Below, one piece after another: positions 1-7,547 of a stretch of 64,000 nt of DNA. Below the pieces are notes generated by a model. It was not told the origin of the DNA and made no database searches. It saw only the letters and a list, made by a program, of their open reading frames with translations. Positions within the stretch are counted from its first letter, which is position 1. Each line of letters begins with the position of its first letter. This DNA is from Halorientalis pallida (GTDB lineage Archaea; Halobacteriota; Halobacteria; Halobacteriales; Haloarculaceae): the NCBI RefSeq assembly GCF_004118325.1, contig NZ_RDFA01000008.1, forward strand, positions 1 through 64,000, written 5' to 3'. Position numbers and translations under genes: made by a program.

Positions 1-10
1 TCATACTCAG

Positions 11-45
11 ACCCTCACACGGCACTCGCCGTGTGGGGGTCTTTT
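11..45 (+). terminator. Intrinsic-type terminator hairpin
   Basis: ACACGGC at 17-23 pairs with GCCGTGT at 28-34 around an ACTC loop. The stem is extended by ACCC/GGGT and is followed by CTTTT. A GC stem plus T-run is typical of a transcription end, here probably for a gene to the left of the window. Confidence 0.6.
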
Positions 46-780
46 CATTTCGAACCACTCGCCCAGAAGGAACCGATAGCGTTCCCGCTCACCGGTTTGG
101 CAAGTATCGCGAATCGAAAGGTGGGGCGACAGTGTGTTCCGGTGTCCGGTGGAGTAGGGTACCGACAGCACCGGCTCCCCGAGGTTCGTCGGACTGCGGA
201 CTGGGTAGATCGCGGTCGGGGTCGATGCGTTCGATCGATCAGCTCATCGATGCCGACTCGTATTCCATTTCGGCGGCGACTTCGGGGTGGACCGCCGCGA
301 GGGGGTATCGGGTGGTATCGGTAAAGTACTCGATAAGCCGTTCCGTCCGAGACGCGTCGAACGCGCCGAGTGAATCGACCAGCAGGGAGGGTGAGACTTC
401 GTCGGCGTCGTAAACGATGAACCCGGCCAGGCCGAGGACGAGTCCGATGACCGCCCGGCGACCACACCGACCCTAGATACTGCGAATCGCACTCGGGATG
501 GCTTAGGTCCCCCGACCGAGAAGCGTTTCTCGCGCGTAACTGGTGCCTGCACTGAACCTCCAGCGACAGTCGGCGGTTCGTCGCTTCGTAGTCGACACAG
601 GGTGCATCGGTCCGGGAATTACCACCGTCAGCATTCGCCTCGTCGGTTTTCCTCTGACGCAGACAGCAACCCGACACCGCCAATTAGATATAGCGATATA
701 CAGTTTACGTGTTCGGTCGTGGGCACGAATAGACGGAAATGAAATATATAGTATCTTATACAAACTGTCGGAAGCCCGAC
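46..780. other. Gene-poor left flank of the provirus
   Basis: No intact gene is supported here. The stretch holds a coding-like remnant on the minus strand (239-472) and an AT-rich zone at about 680-770, just beyond the stop codon of the integrase. An attachment site would be expected in that zone, but I could not find an exact repeat of it at the right end. Confidence 0.5.
239..472 (-). pseudogene. Remnant of a small membrane-anchored protein
   Basis: The minus-strand frame ending at 239 reads as convincing haloarchaeal protein: a hydrophobic stretch (AVIGLVLGLAGFIVY), then about 50 acidic, well-mixed residues (for example ERLIEYFTDTTRYPL and HPEVAAEMEYES). It is preceded directly by a TAG at 473-475, and no ATG, GTG or TTG lies between that stop and the hydrophobic segment. 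I read it as the 3' part of a chromosomal gene that lost its start, perhaps through integration events next door. The family is not recognised; a frameshift in the original sequence would look the same. Confidence 0.4.
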
Positions 781-1818
781 TCAGTCCAGTGAATAGATGT
801 GGGTCTCGTAGGTTTCCCGGACGCGACTGCCCCAGTTGTGGGTGTAAGTGTCGATGACGTCCGAAGCCACGTCGCCGCGGAGGTACTTGACGATGCCACG
901 ATCTCCGGTTCGGTCCCGGAGGTGTGTCGTGAAGAAGTGCCGGAAGTAGTGGGGGGTGACGTTCTCGTCGGCACCGCCGCCAGTGCGGTACCAGCCCATG
1001 CGTTCGGCGTTCGTGGCCACGACGTGGTGAACGGCGTCGATGGTGACGCGTTCACCCCAGTTTCGACTCGTGCTGACGAACACGGGTTCGGCCGGGGACG
1101 CCGGATCCGGTCTGACGGCGAGCCACCGTTCGAGTGTCGCTTTCAGCTCCGGGTCGACCGGGACGATCGTCGCACGCTTGCGTTTGTTCGAGGCGTCGCG
1201 TCGTTCGCCGTTGATTCGCTCACCCCGCGCAGGGGCGTCGTCGACGTAGATCGAGTTCGGACGCCCCTGTAACTGGGGACGAACCTCGTCCAGGCCGGCG
1301 TTCGAGAGGGCCACCCCCTCCAGGTTGAGGTCGCGAACGTCGAGATTGCACAGTTCGCCGGACCGCATCCCCGTCTTGAGCAGCGTCGTCACGATGGCGT
1401 CGGCCAGCGGATGTCGAATCGTCCCGACGAACCCACGCATCTCTTCGATGGAGAGATCACGCCGGGTCGGGTCGGTGTGGATCGACTCGTCCATCTCCTC
1501 GATCACGACGGTCATCGGATTGGCGTCGAAGACACCGACCTGCACCATGTACGAGTAGAACCGGTGGAGGTAGGACGCGTACGTCGCGATGGAGCTCTCG
1601 GCGTGGGAGCTACGGAGGGTGTGTATCCAGGACATACAATCCCGGTAGGACGGTCCGTCGAGGCCCCCCAGCCCGTTCGCGTCGAGATACGCCTCGAACT
1701 CTCGAAGAACGCGTTCGTAAGAGTCGCGTGTGCGGGCCGATTTGCCCTGAAATTCGATGTCTCGCAGGAAGTAGGCCACCGGATCGTCTGGATCTTCGGC
1801 GGTCTGTGCTTGGCTCAT
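781..1818 (-). CDS. int: Tyrosine integrase
   Basis: A 345-residue site-specific recombinase expected to integrate and excise the element. The N-terminal part (about 12-115) is a SAM-like core-binding domain. The catalytic domain follows with Arg152 (TGMRSGELCNL), the HxxR pair His290/Arg293 (TPHYFRHFF) and nucleophile Tyr325 (DVIDTYTHNW). The start ATG at 1818 overlaps the stop of the upstream DUF5805 gene (ATGA), so the two are translationally coupled. Earlier in-frame codons would overlap that gene deeply and were not used. The gene reads toward the left edge of the element, the usual position for an integrase next to att. In SNJ2-type systems small co-transcribed proteins assist the integrase; the DUF5805 protein could play such a part (inference). 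Confidence 0.9.
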   Translation of the reverse strand: MSQAQTAEDPDDPVAYFLRDIEFQGKSARTRDSYERVLREFEAYLDANGLGGLDGPSYRDCMSWIHTLRSSHAESSIATYASYLHRFYSYMVQVGVFDANPMTVVIEEMDESIHTDPTRRDLSIEEMRGFVGTIRHPLADAIVTTLLKTGMRSGELCNLDVRDLNLEGVALSNAGLDEVRPQLQGRPNSIYVDDAPARGERINGERRDASNKRKRATIVPVDPELKATLERWLAVRPDPASPAEPVFVSTSRNWGERVTIDAVHHVVATNAERMGWYRTGGGADENVTPHYFRHFFTTHLRDRTGDRGIVKYLRGDVASDVIDTYTHNWGSRVRETYETHIYSLD

Positions 1819-2198
1819 GTATCCTCCAGAACGTAACCGCCCTGCCGTGGGCTGTGCTGGATTCGTGGACTCTCCTGGAGCGTCCGCTCCAGTTCGGATT
1901 CGATGTCGTCGGTCACGGCTGTCACGAGGTCGTCCCAGGAGCAACACTCGCGCTCGCGTAGTTCCGCGACGACCTGCGTCTCAAGCTCGTGTCCGTCGTC
2001 GGTCGGCGCGTCGTCTGGACTGTCCCCAGCGACCTCACCCTCGAAGCCCTGTCTCCCGGCCTGGACCATCGAGCGGACGAACTCGCTGAGGCTCATGTTC
2101 ATCCGGTCGGCCTGTCGTTCCCACTCCTCTTTCTGATACGCCGGGACGTAGGTCCGGACGCTGCTCCGGGACGTGTCGACGTCACCGTCAGTGGACAT
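1815..2198 (-). CDS. DUF5805-like ribbon-helix-helix protein, integrase operon
   Basis: A 127-residue protein. The first 50 residues (VRTYVPAYQKEEWERQADRM, then a helix with SLSEFVRSMV) look like the short DNA-binding fold of the haloarchaeal DUF5805 family: a beta strand followed by helix-turn-helix as in ribbon-helix-helix proteins. The acidic middle is followed by a C-terminal winged-helix-like part. It overlaps the integrase start by 4 nt, so it is probably an accessory DNA-binding factor or repressor of the int operon. The function is inferred; the family is uncharacterised. Confidence 0.65.
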   Translation of the reverse strand: MSTDGDVDTSRSSVRTYVPAYQKEEWERQADRMNMSLSEFVRSMVQAGRQGFEGEVAGDSPDDAPTDDGHELETQVVAELRERECCSWDDLVTAVTDDIESELERTLQESPRIQHSPRQGGYVLEDT

Positions 2199-2243
2199 GT
2201 CCGAACACTCGGACGCCGGTGACTAAAGCTTGTCCCCACTATC

Positions 2244-2257
2244 GCGAATAAACTATC
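2244..2257 (+). repeat. 14-bp direct repeat, left copy
   Basis: GCGAATAAACTATC is identical to the copy at 15443-15456, and the next six bases are also similar (GTATCT versus TTATTT). It lies about 46 nt upstream of the DUF5805 start. It could be an att core, a regulatory site or chance. Confidence 0.4.
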
Positions 2258-2356
2258 GTATCTCAGACGCGCTAAAGCCCCAAAACTGGCGTCTCAACGA
2301 ATCCGCGGGTGCAGTTGCACAAATCCAAAACCGAAGATTTTCCGGGGTGTTCTGGC

Positions 2357-2461
2357 GTGAGATACTGCCCCGAATGCGGTTCTCGTCTGACTACTGAAAC
2401 GAGTCCGGGCGGTCTCACTCGTCGCGTCTGTCCGGAGTGTACCGGGGGTGGTGTCCGTTGA
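2357..2461 (+). CDS. Mini zinc-ribbon protein
   Basis: A 34-residue protein beginning at GTG. Two CPEC knuckles (YCPECGSR near residue 4 and VCPECTGG near residue 25) make a complete zinc ribbon and almost nothing else. Its TGA overlaps a TTG start of the next gene. It is the first gene of a plus-strand run whose members overlap by 1-8 nt. It may bind DNA or protein; no specific role is known. Confidence 0.55.
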   Translation: MRYCPECGSRLTTETSPGGLTRRVCPECTGGGVR

Positions 2462-2862
2462 ACCCGCTCAATTTCGAGCACGAGCGCGACCAGATGACGG
2501 GCAGTTGGGGGCGCGCGTGTTCCGAACCTGTCCTCATCGAGCGGATCGCGTGGGACCAGTGGCTGGTCACCTTCCGAGACAGCGAGGATACCCACCGCGT
2601 GCGGTTGCACCGGGACCACGGCGCGTATCTCGGCGACTGTGCGGTGCGTCCCGACGGTGACGACTGCCCTGGATTCGCCTACCACGACGGACCGTGCGCG
2701 CACCTATGCGCGATTAGACGGGCCGACTTCGGGAATCAGGTAGACGACAAGGGCCAGCCCGTCCGGATCTTCGACGTTGAAGCGGTCGGGCAGGCGACGG
2801 CAGACCACTTCGCCGAGCCCGAGGAACAGCAGCCGGTGGCCGACGGGGGTATTCGCCGATGA
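2458..2862 (+). CDS. SWIM-like zinc-finger protein
   Basis: About 134 residues if translation starts at TTG 2458 (TTGA overlap with the preceding stop); ATG 2494 is an alternative start. The middle has Cys61, Cys70 and a CAH motif at 80-82 (GPCAHLCAI), behind a beta-rich segment (WLVTFRDSEDTHRVRL). This layout resembles the SWIM-type zinc fingers common on haloarchaeal plasmids and proviruses, which are thought to bind DNA or proteins. The C-terminus is acidic and disordered. The SWIM assignment is by motif shape only. Confidence 0.55.
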   Translation: MNPLNFEHERDQMTGSWGRACSEPVLIERIAWDQWLVTFRDSEDTHRVRLHRDHGAYLGDCAVRPDGDDCPGFAYHDGPCAHLCAIRRADFGNQVDDKGQPVRIFDVEAVGQATADHFAEPEEQQPVADGGIRR

Positions 2863-3002
2863 GTCTCGCGACGGACTGGTCTCTCGTCGGATTCACGCTC
2901 TTAGCGTGGCTGACGGGCATCGGCCACGGGACTTACTGGACACTTCGGCACTTCGACCGGCCGGCTCGCGACCTGCTTCGTGGGGGTGAAGACCGTGTCT
3001 AA
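2859..3002 (+). CDS. Small single-TM protein
   Basis: A 47-residue protein. Residues 7-24 (WSLVGFTLLAWLTGIGHG) form one membrane helix, followed by a basic/acidic tail (HFDRPARDLL). It overlaps its neighbours on both sides (ATGA at 2859, GTG of the next gene at 2995). No family is recognised. The coupling supports it as a real gene of the early-type operon. Confidence 0.5.
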   Translation: MSLATDWSLVGFTLLAWLTGIGHGTYWTLRHFDRPARDLLRGGEDRV

Positions 3003-3159
3003 ACGCCCGCGTGCGTTGCTCGAAGCCCAAAACGAGGCGCTACGAAAAGAGAACGAACGACTCCGAACCTACGCCGACCGATACTTCGAACTGGTGGCCC
3101 GGTTCCCCAATATCGTGCAGCAGGCCCACGGGGTCGGTGAGGACGGTGGTCGGGCATGA
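2995..3159 (+). CDS. Small coiled-coil protein
   Basis: A 54-residue protein from a GTG start. Residues 7-35 (LLEAQNEALRKENERLRTYA) have leucine-type heptads suited to a short coiled coil, so it may dimerise or act as an adaptor. It ends in an ATGA overlap with the next frame. No homologous family is recognised. Confidence 0.5.
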   Translation: MSKRPRALLEAQNEALRKENERLRTYADRYFELVARFPNIVQQAHGVGEDGGRA

Positions 3160-3590
3160 CCCCCGTTTCAAGTGGAACCCTGCTGTGTCATATGACAGGA
3201 ACCCGAGTCATACAGACGCAAACCGGAGAATCGAACGTTAGAGGCGCTGGGGCAGGTCTATCGACTCGTGTCATACTGCCCCCCTCCCATCGTCATATCG
3301 GTGGCCCCCCCGTGCGCTCCGGCGCGGGGAAAATAGGGGGACGCGCACGAGGGGGCGCGCACGCCCGCGCACGATGGCCGGCAACTCCCTCCCGTCGGAG
3401 CGTGCTGGTGGCCGGTGCGACGGCGACCGCGGCTGGGTGGGCGTGGTGGCGAACTCGCAACCTGTACGGCATCGTCAAACATCCGTACGTCGGGGACGGG
3501 CTTCGATACTCGCCGGTCCTCGCTCACTGCTTCGCAGAGGGGCACCCGTGGCCGGATAGCGACGAACTCGACGGGAGGTGGTCGCGGTGA
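3156..3590 (+). CDS. Uncharacterised protein, C-terminal part convincing
   Basis: The frame runs 144 residues from the coupled ATG at 3156. The last 65 residues look coding: a hydrophobic helix (LVAGATATAAGWAWW), then NLYGIVKHPYVGDGLRYSPV and an acidic tail. The first 75 codons cross a stretch of G and C runs (about 3285-3385) that reads as low-complexity RG/RA residues and may be non-coding. GTG 3402 is therefore a reasonable alternative start. No family is recognised. Confidence 0.4.
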   Translation: MTPVSSGTLLCHMTGTRVIQTQTGESNVRGAGAGLSTRVILPPSHRHIGGPPVRSGAGKIGGRARGGAHARARWPATPSRRSVLVAGATATAAGWAWWRTRNLYGIVKHPYVGDGLRYSPVLAHCFAEGHPWPDSDELDGRWSR

Positions 3591-3982
3591 TCGACGCCGG
3601 TAATTACCGGCACGCGCTGGCCTTGCTGGTGGTCGCAATCGGCCTGGTGGCCGTGTTCCCGACCGAGCCCGACCCGACTGAACCCAAACCCGACCTCGAT
3701 CCAGGCGCGTCGGTTTCGTGGGATGTCTACAGAGGGAGTGAGGTGTCCTGTGTGCTGTCCGTCGAGACTCGGATTCGTTCGGCAGACGGCGTAATGATCG
3801 AGTCGCCAAGCAGAGAGGTGAGCCACTGGTACCACGCGAACCGGACCTCCGAGAGGGTAATCCTCCGAGGGTTAAATTGGACGGCCTACGCCGTCGACCT
3901 TGACGCTGGGGCCGTTACTCGGCTTTCGACGGCTCGTGTGGATGACGATTGCCGGTGGACTGTCGAGGGGGGATCGGCGTGA
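3587..3982 (+). CDS. Membrane-anchored exported protein
   Basis: About 131 residues from GTG 3587, which overlaps the previous stop (GTGA); GTG 3578 is also possible. An N-terminal helix (ALALLVVAIGLVAVF) is followed by a proline/acid linker and an apparently extracytoplasmic beta-rich domain with two cysteines (near residues 54 and 123). It looks like a type II membrane protein with its soluble part outside. No family is recognised; a surface or envelope role in the element is possible. Confidence 0.5.
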   Translation: MIDAGNYRHALALLVVAIGLVAVFPTEPDPTEPKPDLDPGASVSWDVYRGSEVSCVLSVETRIRSADGVMIESPSREVSHWYHANRTSERVILRGLNWTAYAVDLDAGAVTRLSTARVDDDCRWTVEGGSA

Positions 3983-4140
3983 TCCTTGACACGCTACGGG
4001 ACGCGCTGATGCCGGCCTGCGACGTGCCGGAGTGCAGCCGGGAGCCGGAGCTGGTGGTCGTCGAGGACGGGCTGGCTCTGCTTTGCTCGCGTCATCTGGT
4101 TGATTATCTGGTCGCGGTTGGGACGGAGGGGTCGGAATGA
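3979..4140 (+). CDS. Mini zinc-finger protein
   Basis: A 53-residue protein from a GTG that overlaps the previous stop. Cys14 and Cys19 (ACDVPECSRE) and the later LLCSRHL motif give a CC-CH zinc site. It is coupled by ATGA to the regulator downstream, suggesting that they act together. Unknown role. Confidence 0.5.
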   Translation: MILDTLRDALMPACDVPECSREPELVVVEDGLALLCSRHLVDYLVAVGTEGSE

Positions 4141-4781
4141 GCCGACACACGATCCGTATCGAGGACCCGGAACTCGAAGACTACCTCACGGATGCCGACA
4201 GCAAGAGCGAGGCTGTCCGTGAAGCGCTCCGGGCGCGAGTAGCCGACGAACAGGCCACCGAGGTCGACATGGGGCTGACCGACACTCAGCGCCAGGGGCT
4301 CGACGTCCTGCTCGCCGAGTCTTTCGAGACCAGCGGCCGCGCTGCCGGCAGGCTCTCGAAGGACGTAGCCGAGTCGACGCTGGCCCAACGCCTACAGATT
4401 GCTACGGATTCCGTGGTTCGGGTCGTCATTCGGCCATTGATTGACGCGGGCTATGTGCGGCTGGCCGCCGGGAAGACTGCGCTCAAGATCTACCACGAGC
4501 CCCAACCCGACGTGGGTTCGACGAGTCGGCCAGCGTCGGACTGGGCCTCACCTGGATCGAGCGAGTGCGTCCACACGCACCTGCGCGATTCGACCGGCAC
4601 GTGTCTCCGGTGTGGTGACGAGAGTCCGGAGGAAGCCAACCGAGAGACTGCGGCCGACGGCTCCGGTGGTCCGGTCGCGTTGGCCGGAAAACGGACCGAA
4701 TGCACCGGTGACGGGTGTAGCCGGATGCTCGTCGGAAGCTCCGAGACCTGTTTCGACTGCCGGGGTGAGTCCGATGAGTAA
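4137..4781 (+). CDS. RHH/winged-helix regulator with C-terminal zinc finger
   Basis: A 214-residue protein. Residues 1-36 (HTIRIEDPELEDYL, then SEAVREALRAR) resemble a ribbon-helix-helix arm. Residues 45-120 look like a winged helix (RLQIATDSVVRVVIRPLIDA, then GYVRL wing). The C-terminal third has cysteine pairs (CLRCGDES, CTGDGCSRM and CFDCRGE) for zinc. The combination suggests a DNA-binding regulator or replication accessory of the element. It sits near the end of the left plus-strand operon. No named family can be assigned. Confidence 0.55.
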   Translation: MSRHTIRIEDPELEDYLTDADSKSEAVREALRARVADEQATEVDMGLTDTQRQGLDVLLAESFETSGRAAGRLSKDVAESTLAQRLQIATDSVVRVVIRPLIDAGYVRLAAGKTALKIYHEPQPDVGSTSRPASDWASPGSSECVHTHLRDSTGTCLRCGDESPEEANRETAADGSGGPVALAGKRTECTGDGCSRMLVGSSETCFDCRGESDE

Positions 4782-5049
4782 CGACGAGTGGCGGTTCGGA
4801 CTGACGCGCCGGAGCGCGGCCGTGCTGGCGCTTGTGGGGGCGCTCGCGTTTATCGCAGGCGTGTGGGTGGGCCTGTGGAGCGTGCCACCGGAAGCGCTCG
4901 ACGTGCCCATGCAGGCGTCCGAGTACAGGCCTGAGGAACGCATCGCCTACCAGCCGGCTCCGACGTGGCTTCCGATCATGTTCCTGTTCGTCGGTGGTAT
5001 CGGTGCCTACGCCGCCTGGCGGGTCACCCACCCCGACCGCTTCGAGTAG
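4774..5049 (+). CDS. Two-TM small membrane protein
   Basis: A 91-residue protein. TM1 lies at about 14-34 (AAVLALVGALAFIAGVWVGL) and TM2 at about 67-84 (WLPIMFLFVGGIGAYAAW), with a short outside loop between. It overlaps the preceding stop by 8 nt and is the last gene of the plus-strand run. It converges on the ATPase gene after 160 nt of T-rich spacer (CTCTTTTCGCGATCTTTTCG), which may terminate transcription. Function unknown. Confidence 0.55.
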   Translation: MSNDEWRFGLTRRSAAVLALVGALAFIAGVWVGLWSVPPEALDVPMQASEYRPEERIAYQPAPTWLPIMFLFVGGIGAYAAWRVTHPDRFE

Positions 5050-5212
5050 GCGATCTTCGCTCTTTTCGCGATCTTTTCGTCTCGAACCCCACCCTTACCC
5101 GGTCCCGGTCACCCCCGGGTTCCACTGAATCGCGCATATGCGCACATATATTATAGAAATATACTCGCCTGCCGGAAACGGAAACGGAAGAATCGTAGAG
5201 CCGTCGGTTGAT

Positions 5213-6340
5213 TCACTCGGTATCGGATTCCGCGCCGGATTCCGCGGGTTCTTCGGTGTTATCATACACCCAAGTTGTACCCATGTCAACCACCTCGGCT
5301 ATCTTAGTGCCGCTCATACCTGTATTGCGTAACCTTTGTGCTTGAGCCTTCTTCTCGGCCTTCCGGACGGATTCTGGGTCTTCCTGGTTGTTGTCGCCGT
5401 CCACAGCGCCGCTCATGTCGAAGACAGGCTCTTCAGTCGTGGAGAACCGGAGCCGGCTCTTCTTGATGCCGTTGAAGGTCGTCTGTGGCTTGGCCTGCTG
5501 GATCTCGGTGGCATCAACGAGTTCGTCCCCGTAGACTTCGAGACGCTTCTTCGAGGGCTTGTGAACGAACGCACCCGTCTGCGCGACGAGCCGGCGAAGA
5601 TCTCGCGAGAGGTCGGTCACGGTCTGGCCGATGAAGCAGATGCACCGCTTCGTTCCTGCGGGCGCGTCTCCCTTACGCACGAGCTTGAGCAACCGCGCGA
5701 GCGCCTGTGCTTTCTGCTGGTCGCCACCGACACCGGTCAGTCCCTGGCCGGTCTCGTCGATCAAGAGATAGAAGTCGTCGGTCGACTCCTTGAACAGCGT
5801 CTCAACCTGTTTGTAGGTGTCGACGTATTCGACGTTCTCATTCCTATCTGCCGCTTTCTCGTGATTCGTGACGATCCGGCCGCGGGTGACCATGTGCCAC
5901 TCGTCGGCCCCGGAGAAGGCCCAGTCGGTCTTTCCAGCGCCCATGCCGCCGGTCACGAATAGCACCGAGGCTTCCGAGACAAGTGTCGAGTGCAACCAGC
6001 GGCGGTAGCTGCCGCTCTCGGCGTCTTTCTCGTGGTTGACCATGCCCACGGCGTACTGCATCTGTGAGACGTTCCCGGCTTCGACAGCTTCCGTGAGCGT
6101 GTCGGTACCCTCGTTCCGGAGGACGGTCTGATACAGTTCGGACTCTTCGACGCTGTCGAGTCCCGCGTGGGCGTCCGGGTCGAACTCGGTCGCGAGCGTG
6201 TTCAAGAGTTCGCGGGAGTCCGCGTTCGGGACCAGACCCGCGTGCGGGTGCGATTCTTCGACCGCGCCCTCAAGCACGTCCCCGCGCAACTGCGCGGCCG
6301 AGTAGGTGACCTGTTCGCTCGCGCTGCTTCGGTCACTCAT
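5213..6340 (-). CDS. Zot/VP8-like P-loop ATPase
   Basis: A 375-residue protein from ATG 6340, overlapping the upstream stop by 8 nt. Walker A is GGMGAGKT (131-138), Walker B is FYLLIDE (190-196), and a sensor-like IGQT follows. The arrangement is that of the FtsK/Zot-like ATPases which close the conserved block of pleolipoviruses (VP8-type). The C-terminus has a helix-turn-helix stretch (SGTKIAEVVDMGTTWVYD). It is expected to act at the membrane in assembly or genome handling. It is the last gene of the minus-strand morphogenesis operon. Confidence 0.75.
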   Translation of the reverse strand: MSDRSSASEQVTYSAAQLRGDVLEGAVEESHPHAGLVPNADSRELLNTLATEFDPDAHAGLDSVEESELYQTVLRNEGTDTLTEAVEAGNVSQMQYAVGMVNHEKDAESGSYRRWLHSTLVSEASVLFVTGGMGAGKTDWAFSGADEWHMVTRGRIVTNHEKAADRNENVEYVDTYKQVETLFKESTDDFYLLIDETGQGLTGVGGDQQKAQALARLLKLVRKGDAPAGTKRCICFIGQTVTDLSRDLRRLVAQTGAFVHKPSKKRLEVYGDELVDATEIQQAKPQTTFNGIKKSRLRFSTTEEPVFDMSGAVDGDNNQEDPESVRKAEKKAQAQRLRNTGMSGTKIAEVVDMGTTWVYDNTEEPAESGAESDTE

Positions 6341-6608
6341 CGTCCACCTCGTAGGCGGCTGGTCGGGCCTGACAGTCACATGGTGAGCGGGTAGTTCCGC
6401 ACGTCTCGCACGTCTCTCCGTGCCCAACTGTCGGTTCCAAGATCGTTTCGAGGATCAACATCACGAACGCCCCGAGGATCACACCACCGCCGGCTGTGGT
6501 TGCTCCGTCGACCATAATCGCGGTCACGAAGACGCCAACAGCAATACCGCCGGCTACAGCGAGGTTCCGGACCAGTCCGCGCGGATCGGCCACTATCTCG
6601 CTAATCAT
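6333..6608 (-). CDS. Two-TM protein with zinc knuckle
   Basis: About 91 residues from ATG 6608; GTG 6617 is an alternative. Two membrane helices (LAVAGGIAVGVFVTAIMV and GGGVILGAFVMLILETIL) precede a CETCG...CDC cysteine cluster and an acidic end. It overlaps both neighbours. It is probably a small membrane component of the virion or assembly machinery. No named family. Confidence 0.5.
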   Translation of the reverse strand: MISEIVADPRGLVRNLAVAGGIAVGVFVTAIMVDGATTAGGGVILGAFVMLILETILEPTVGHGETCETCGTTRSPCDCQARPAAYEVDDE

Positions 6609-6759
6609 CGGTCTCACCTGTCAACTCGTCCCAGGCCTGGCGGTGATGTTTCGGACAGAGGCGTTCGCCGTCCGGCCCATGGAGTAGTCGTACCCGTTCG
6701 ACAGTGCCGAGACGCGAGAGGTCCCGACAGCGGTCGCACTTCGACCGCGAGCCGACCAT
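6601..6759 (-). CDS. Mini zinc-finger protein (HNH-like)
   Basis: A 52-residue protein from ATG 6759. CDRCRDL near the N-terminus and LCPKHHRQAW near the C-terminus give a CC-CH zinc site of the size seen in small HNH-like proteins, although the catalytic HN pair is not evident. It overlaps the start of the next gene by 8 nt. Uncharacterised. Confidence 0.45.
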   Translation of the reverse strand: MVGSRSKCDRCRDLSRLGTVERVRLLHGPDGERLCPKHHRQAWDELTGETDD

Positions 6760-6764
6760 GGGGC

Positions 6765-7547
6765 TCAAGTCGGCTCACCCCCGTCTGTCGCGGCCGGTTG
6801 CTGGCCCGGGTTCGGGTTCTCACCGGGTTTCGGGTCGGGGCCGAACTTGTCCCCGTCTTGATGCTCAGTCTGTCGCTGTTCCTCTCGCTCGCGCTCTTCG
6901 TCGTCTCGGAGGTTGTGGTCTTTCATGGCTTCGTTAACAGCGTCTTCGACACGCTCGCCGCGGTGGATCGCCGTGCCCTCGTACTGACTCACGAGGTCGT
7001 TCACGATGTCCCGAACCGCGGTGCGCACGATACTGCCGACCTTCATCCGCATGGTGAGGCCTTCCTGTGCCTGCTGTTCCAGCGTCTCCCGAATCTCGTC
7101 GATCCGCTCGCGTTCTTCGAGGAGTTCCAGGTCCGATGCCGAGCCGCGCCAAGTGCCCATGCACACGTCGTAGTCGGGCCAGTACTGCCGACAGGCGTAG
7201 GCATCCGCGCTGGTCTTGAGCCGGTAGAGTTCGCCCGTCTCGACTTCGAGGTGTTTCCACTTCTCCGGAGAGAGGTGATACAGCGCGAAGCCGTTGTCTC
7301 GCGAGTCGATGTCGACGAGATAGGTACCCTCCGGCGAGTAGAGGTATTCGACGATTTTCATCGCAGGCGCGTAGCCGAGCGCGATTGCCGCGAGCGCGCC
7401 CACCGCGAACAGGCGCGGGCCGCGGGGAATCTCCGGAATCTCCGGCAGGCCGAACCATACGGCCAGCCCGACGGCGACGACGGTCGCGCTTCCGATCCAC
7501 CAGCGATACGCGGTCAGAAGTTCAACAGCGGCTTCGCGTCGGTTCAT
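6765..7547 (-). CDS. Membrane protein with long hydrophilic tail (pleolipovirus ORF7-like position)
   Basis: A 260-residue protein from ATG 7547, overlapping the upstream stop (ATGA). Two membrane helices lie at about 16-34 and 43-61, then a soluble domain with a predicted helical/coiled region (LELLEERERIDEIRETLEQQ). The tail is rich in E, R, P and G. In pleolipoviruses a TM gene sits between the signal/TM protein and the ATPase, and this gene occupies that position. No catalytic motif is seen; the assignment rests on gene order. Confidence 0.55.
   Translation of the reverse strand: MNRREAAVELLTAYRWWIGSATVVAVGLAVWFGLPEIPEIPRGPRLFAVGALAAIALGYAPAMKIVEYLYSPEGTYLVDIDSRDNGFALYHLSPEKWKHLEVETGELYRLKTSADAYACRQYWPDYDVCMGTWRGSASDLELLEERERIDEIRETLEQQAQEGLTMRMKVGSIVRTAVRDIVNDLVSQYEGTAIHRGERVEDAVNEAMKDHNLRDDEEREREEQRQTEHQDGDKFGPDPKPGENPNPGQQPAATDGGEPT

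Noticed and set aside
680-790. TATCTTAT shared with the right end as att core
   Set aside because: Only 8 bp (TATCTTAT near 753 and at 15453-15460), AT-rich and without flanking identity. Too short to claim an attachment site.
543-857. Possible plus-strand gene left of the integrase
   Set aside because: It runs antisense into the 3' end of the integrase, has no recognisable motif and mixes Arg/Ser in a way typical of out-of-frame reading.
3374-3559. Alternative 61-codon frame from ATG 3374
   Set aside because: Composition is Arg/Gly-rich, and the overlapping frame that ends at 3590 has the natural sequence and is coupled to the next gene.
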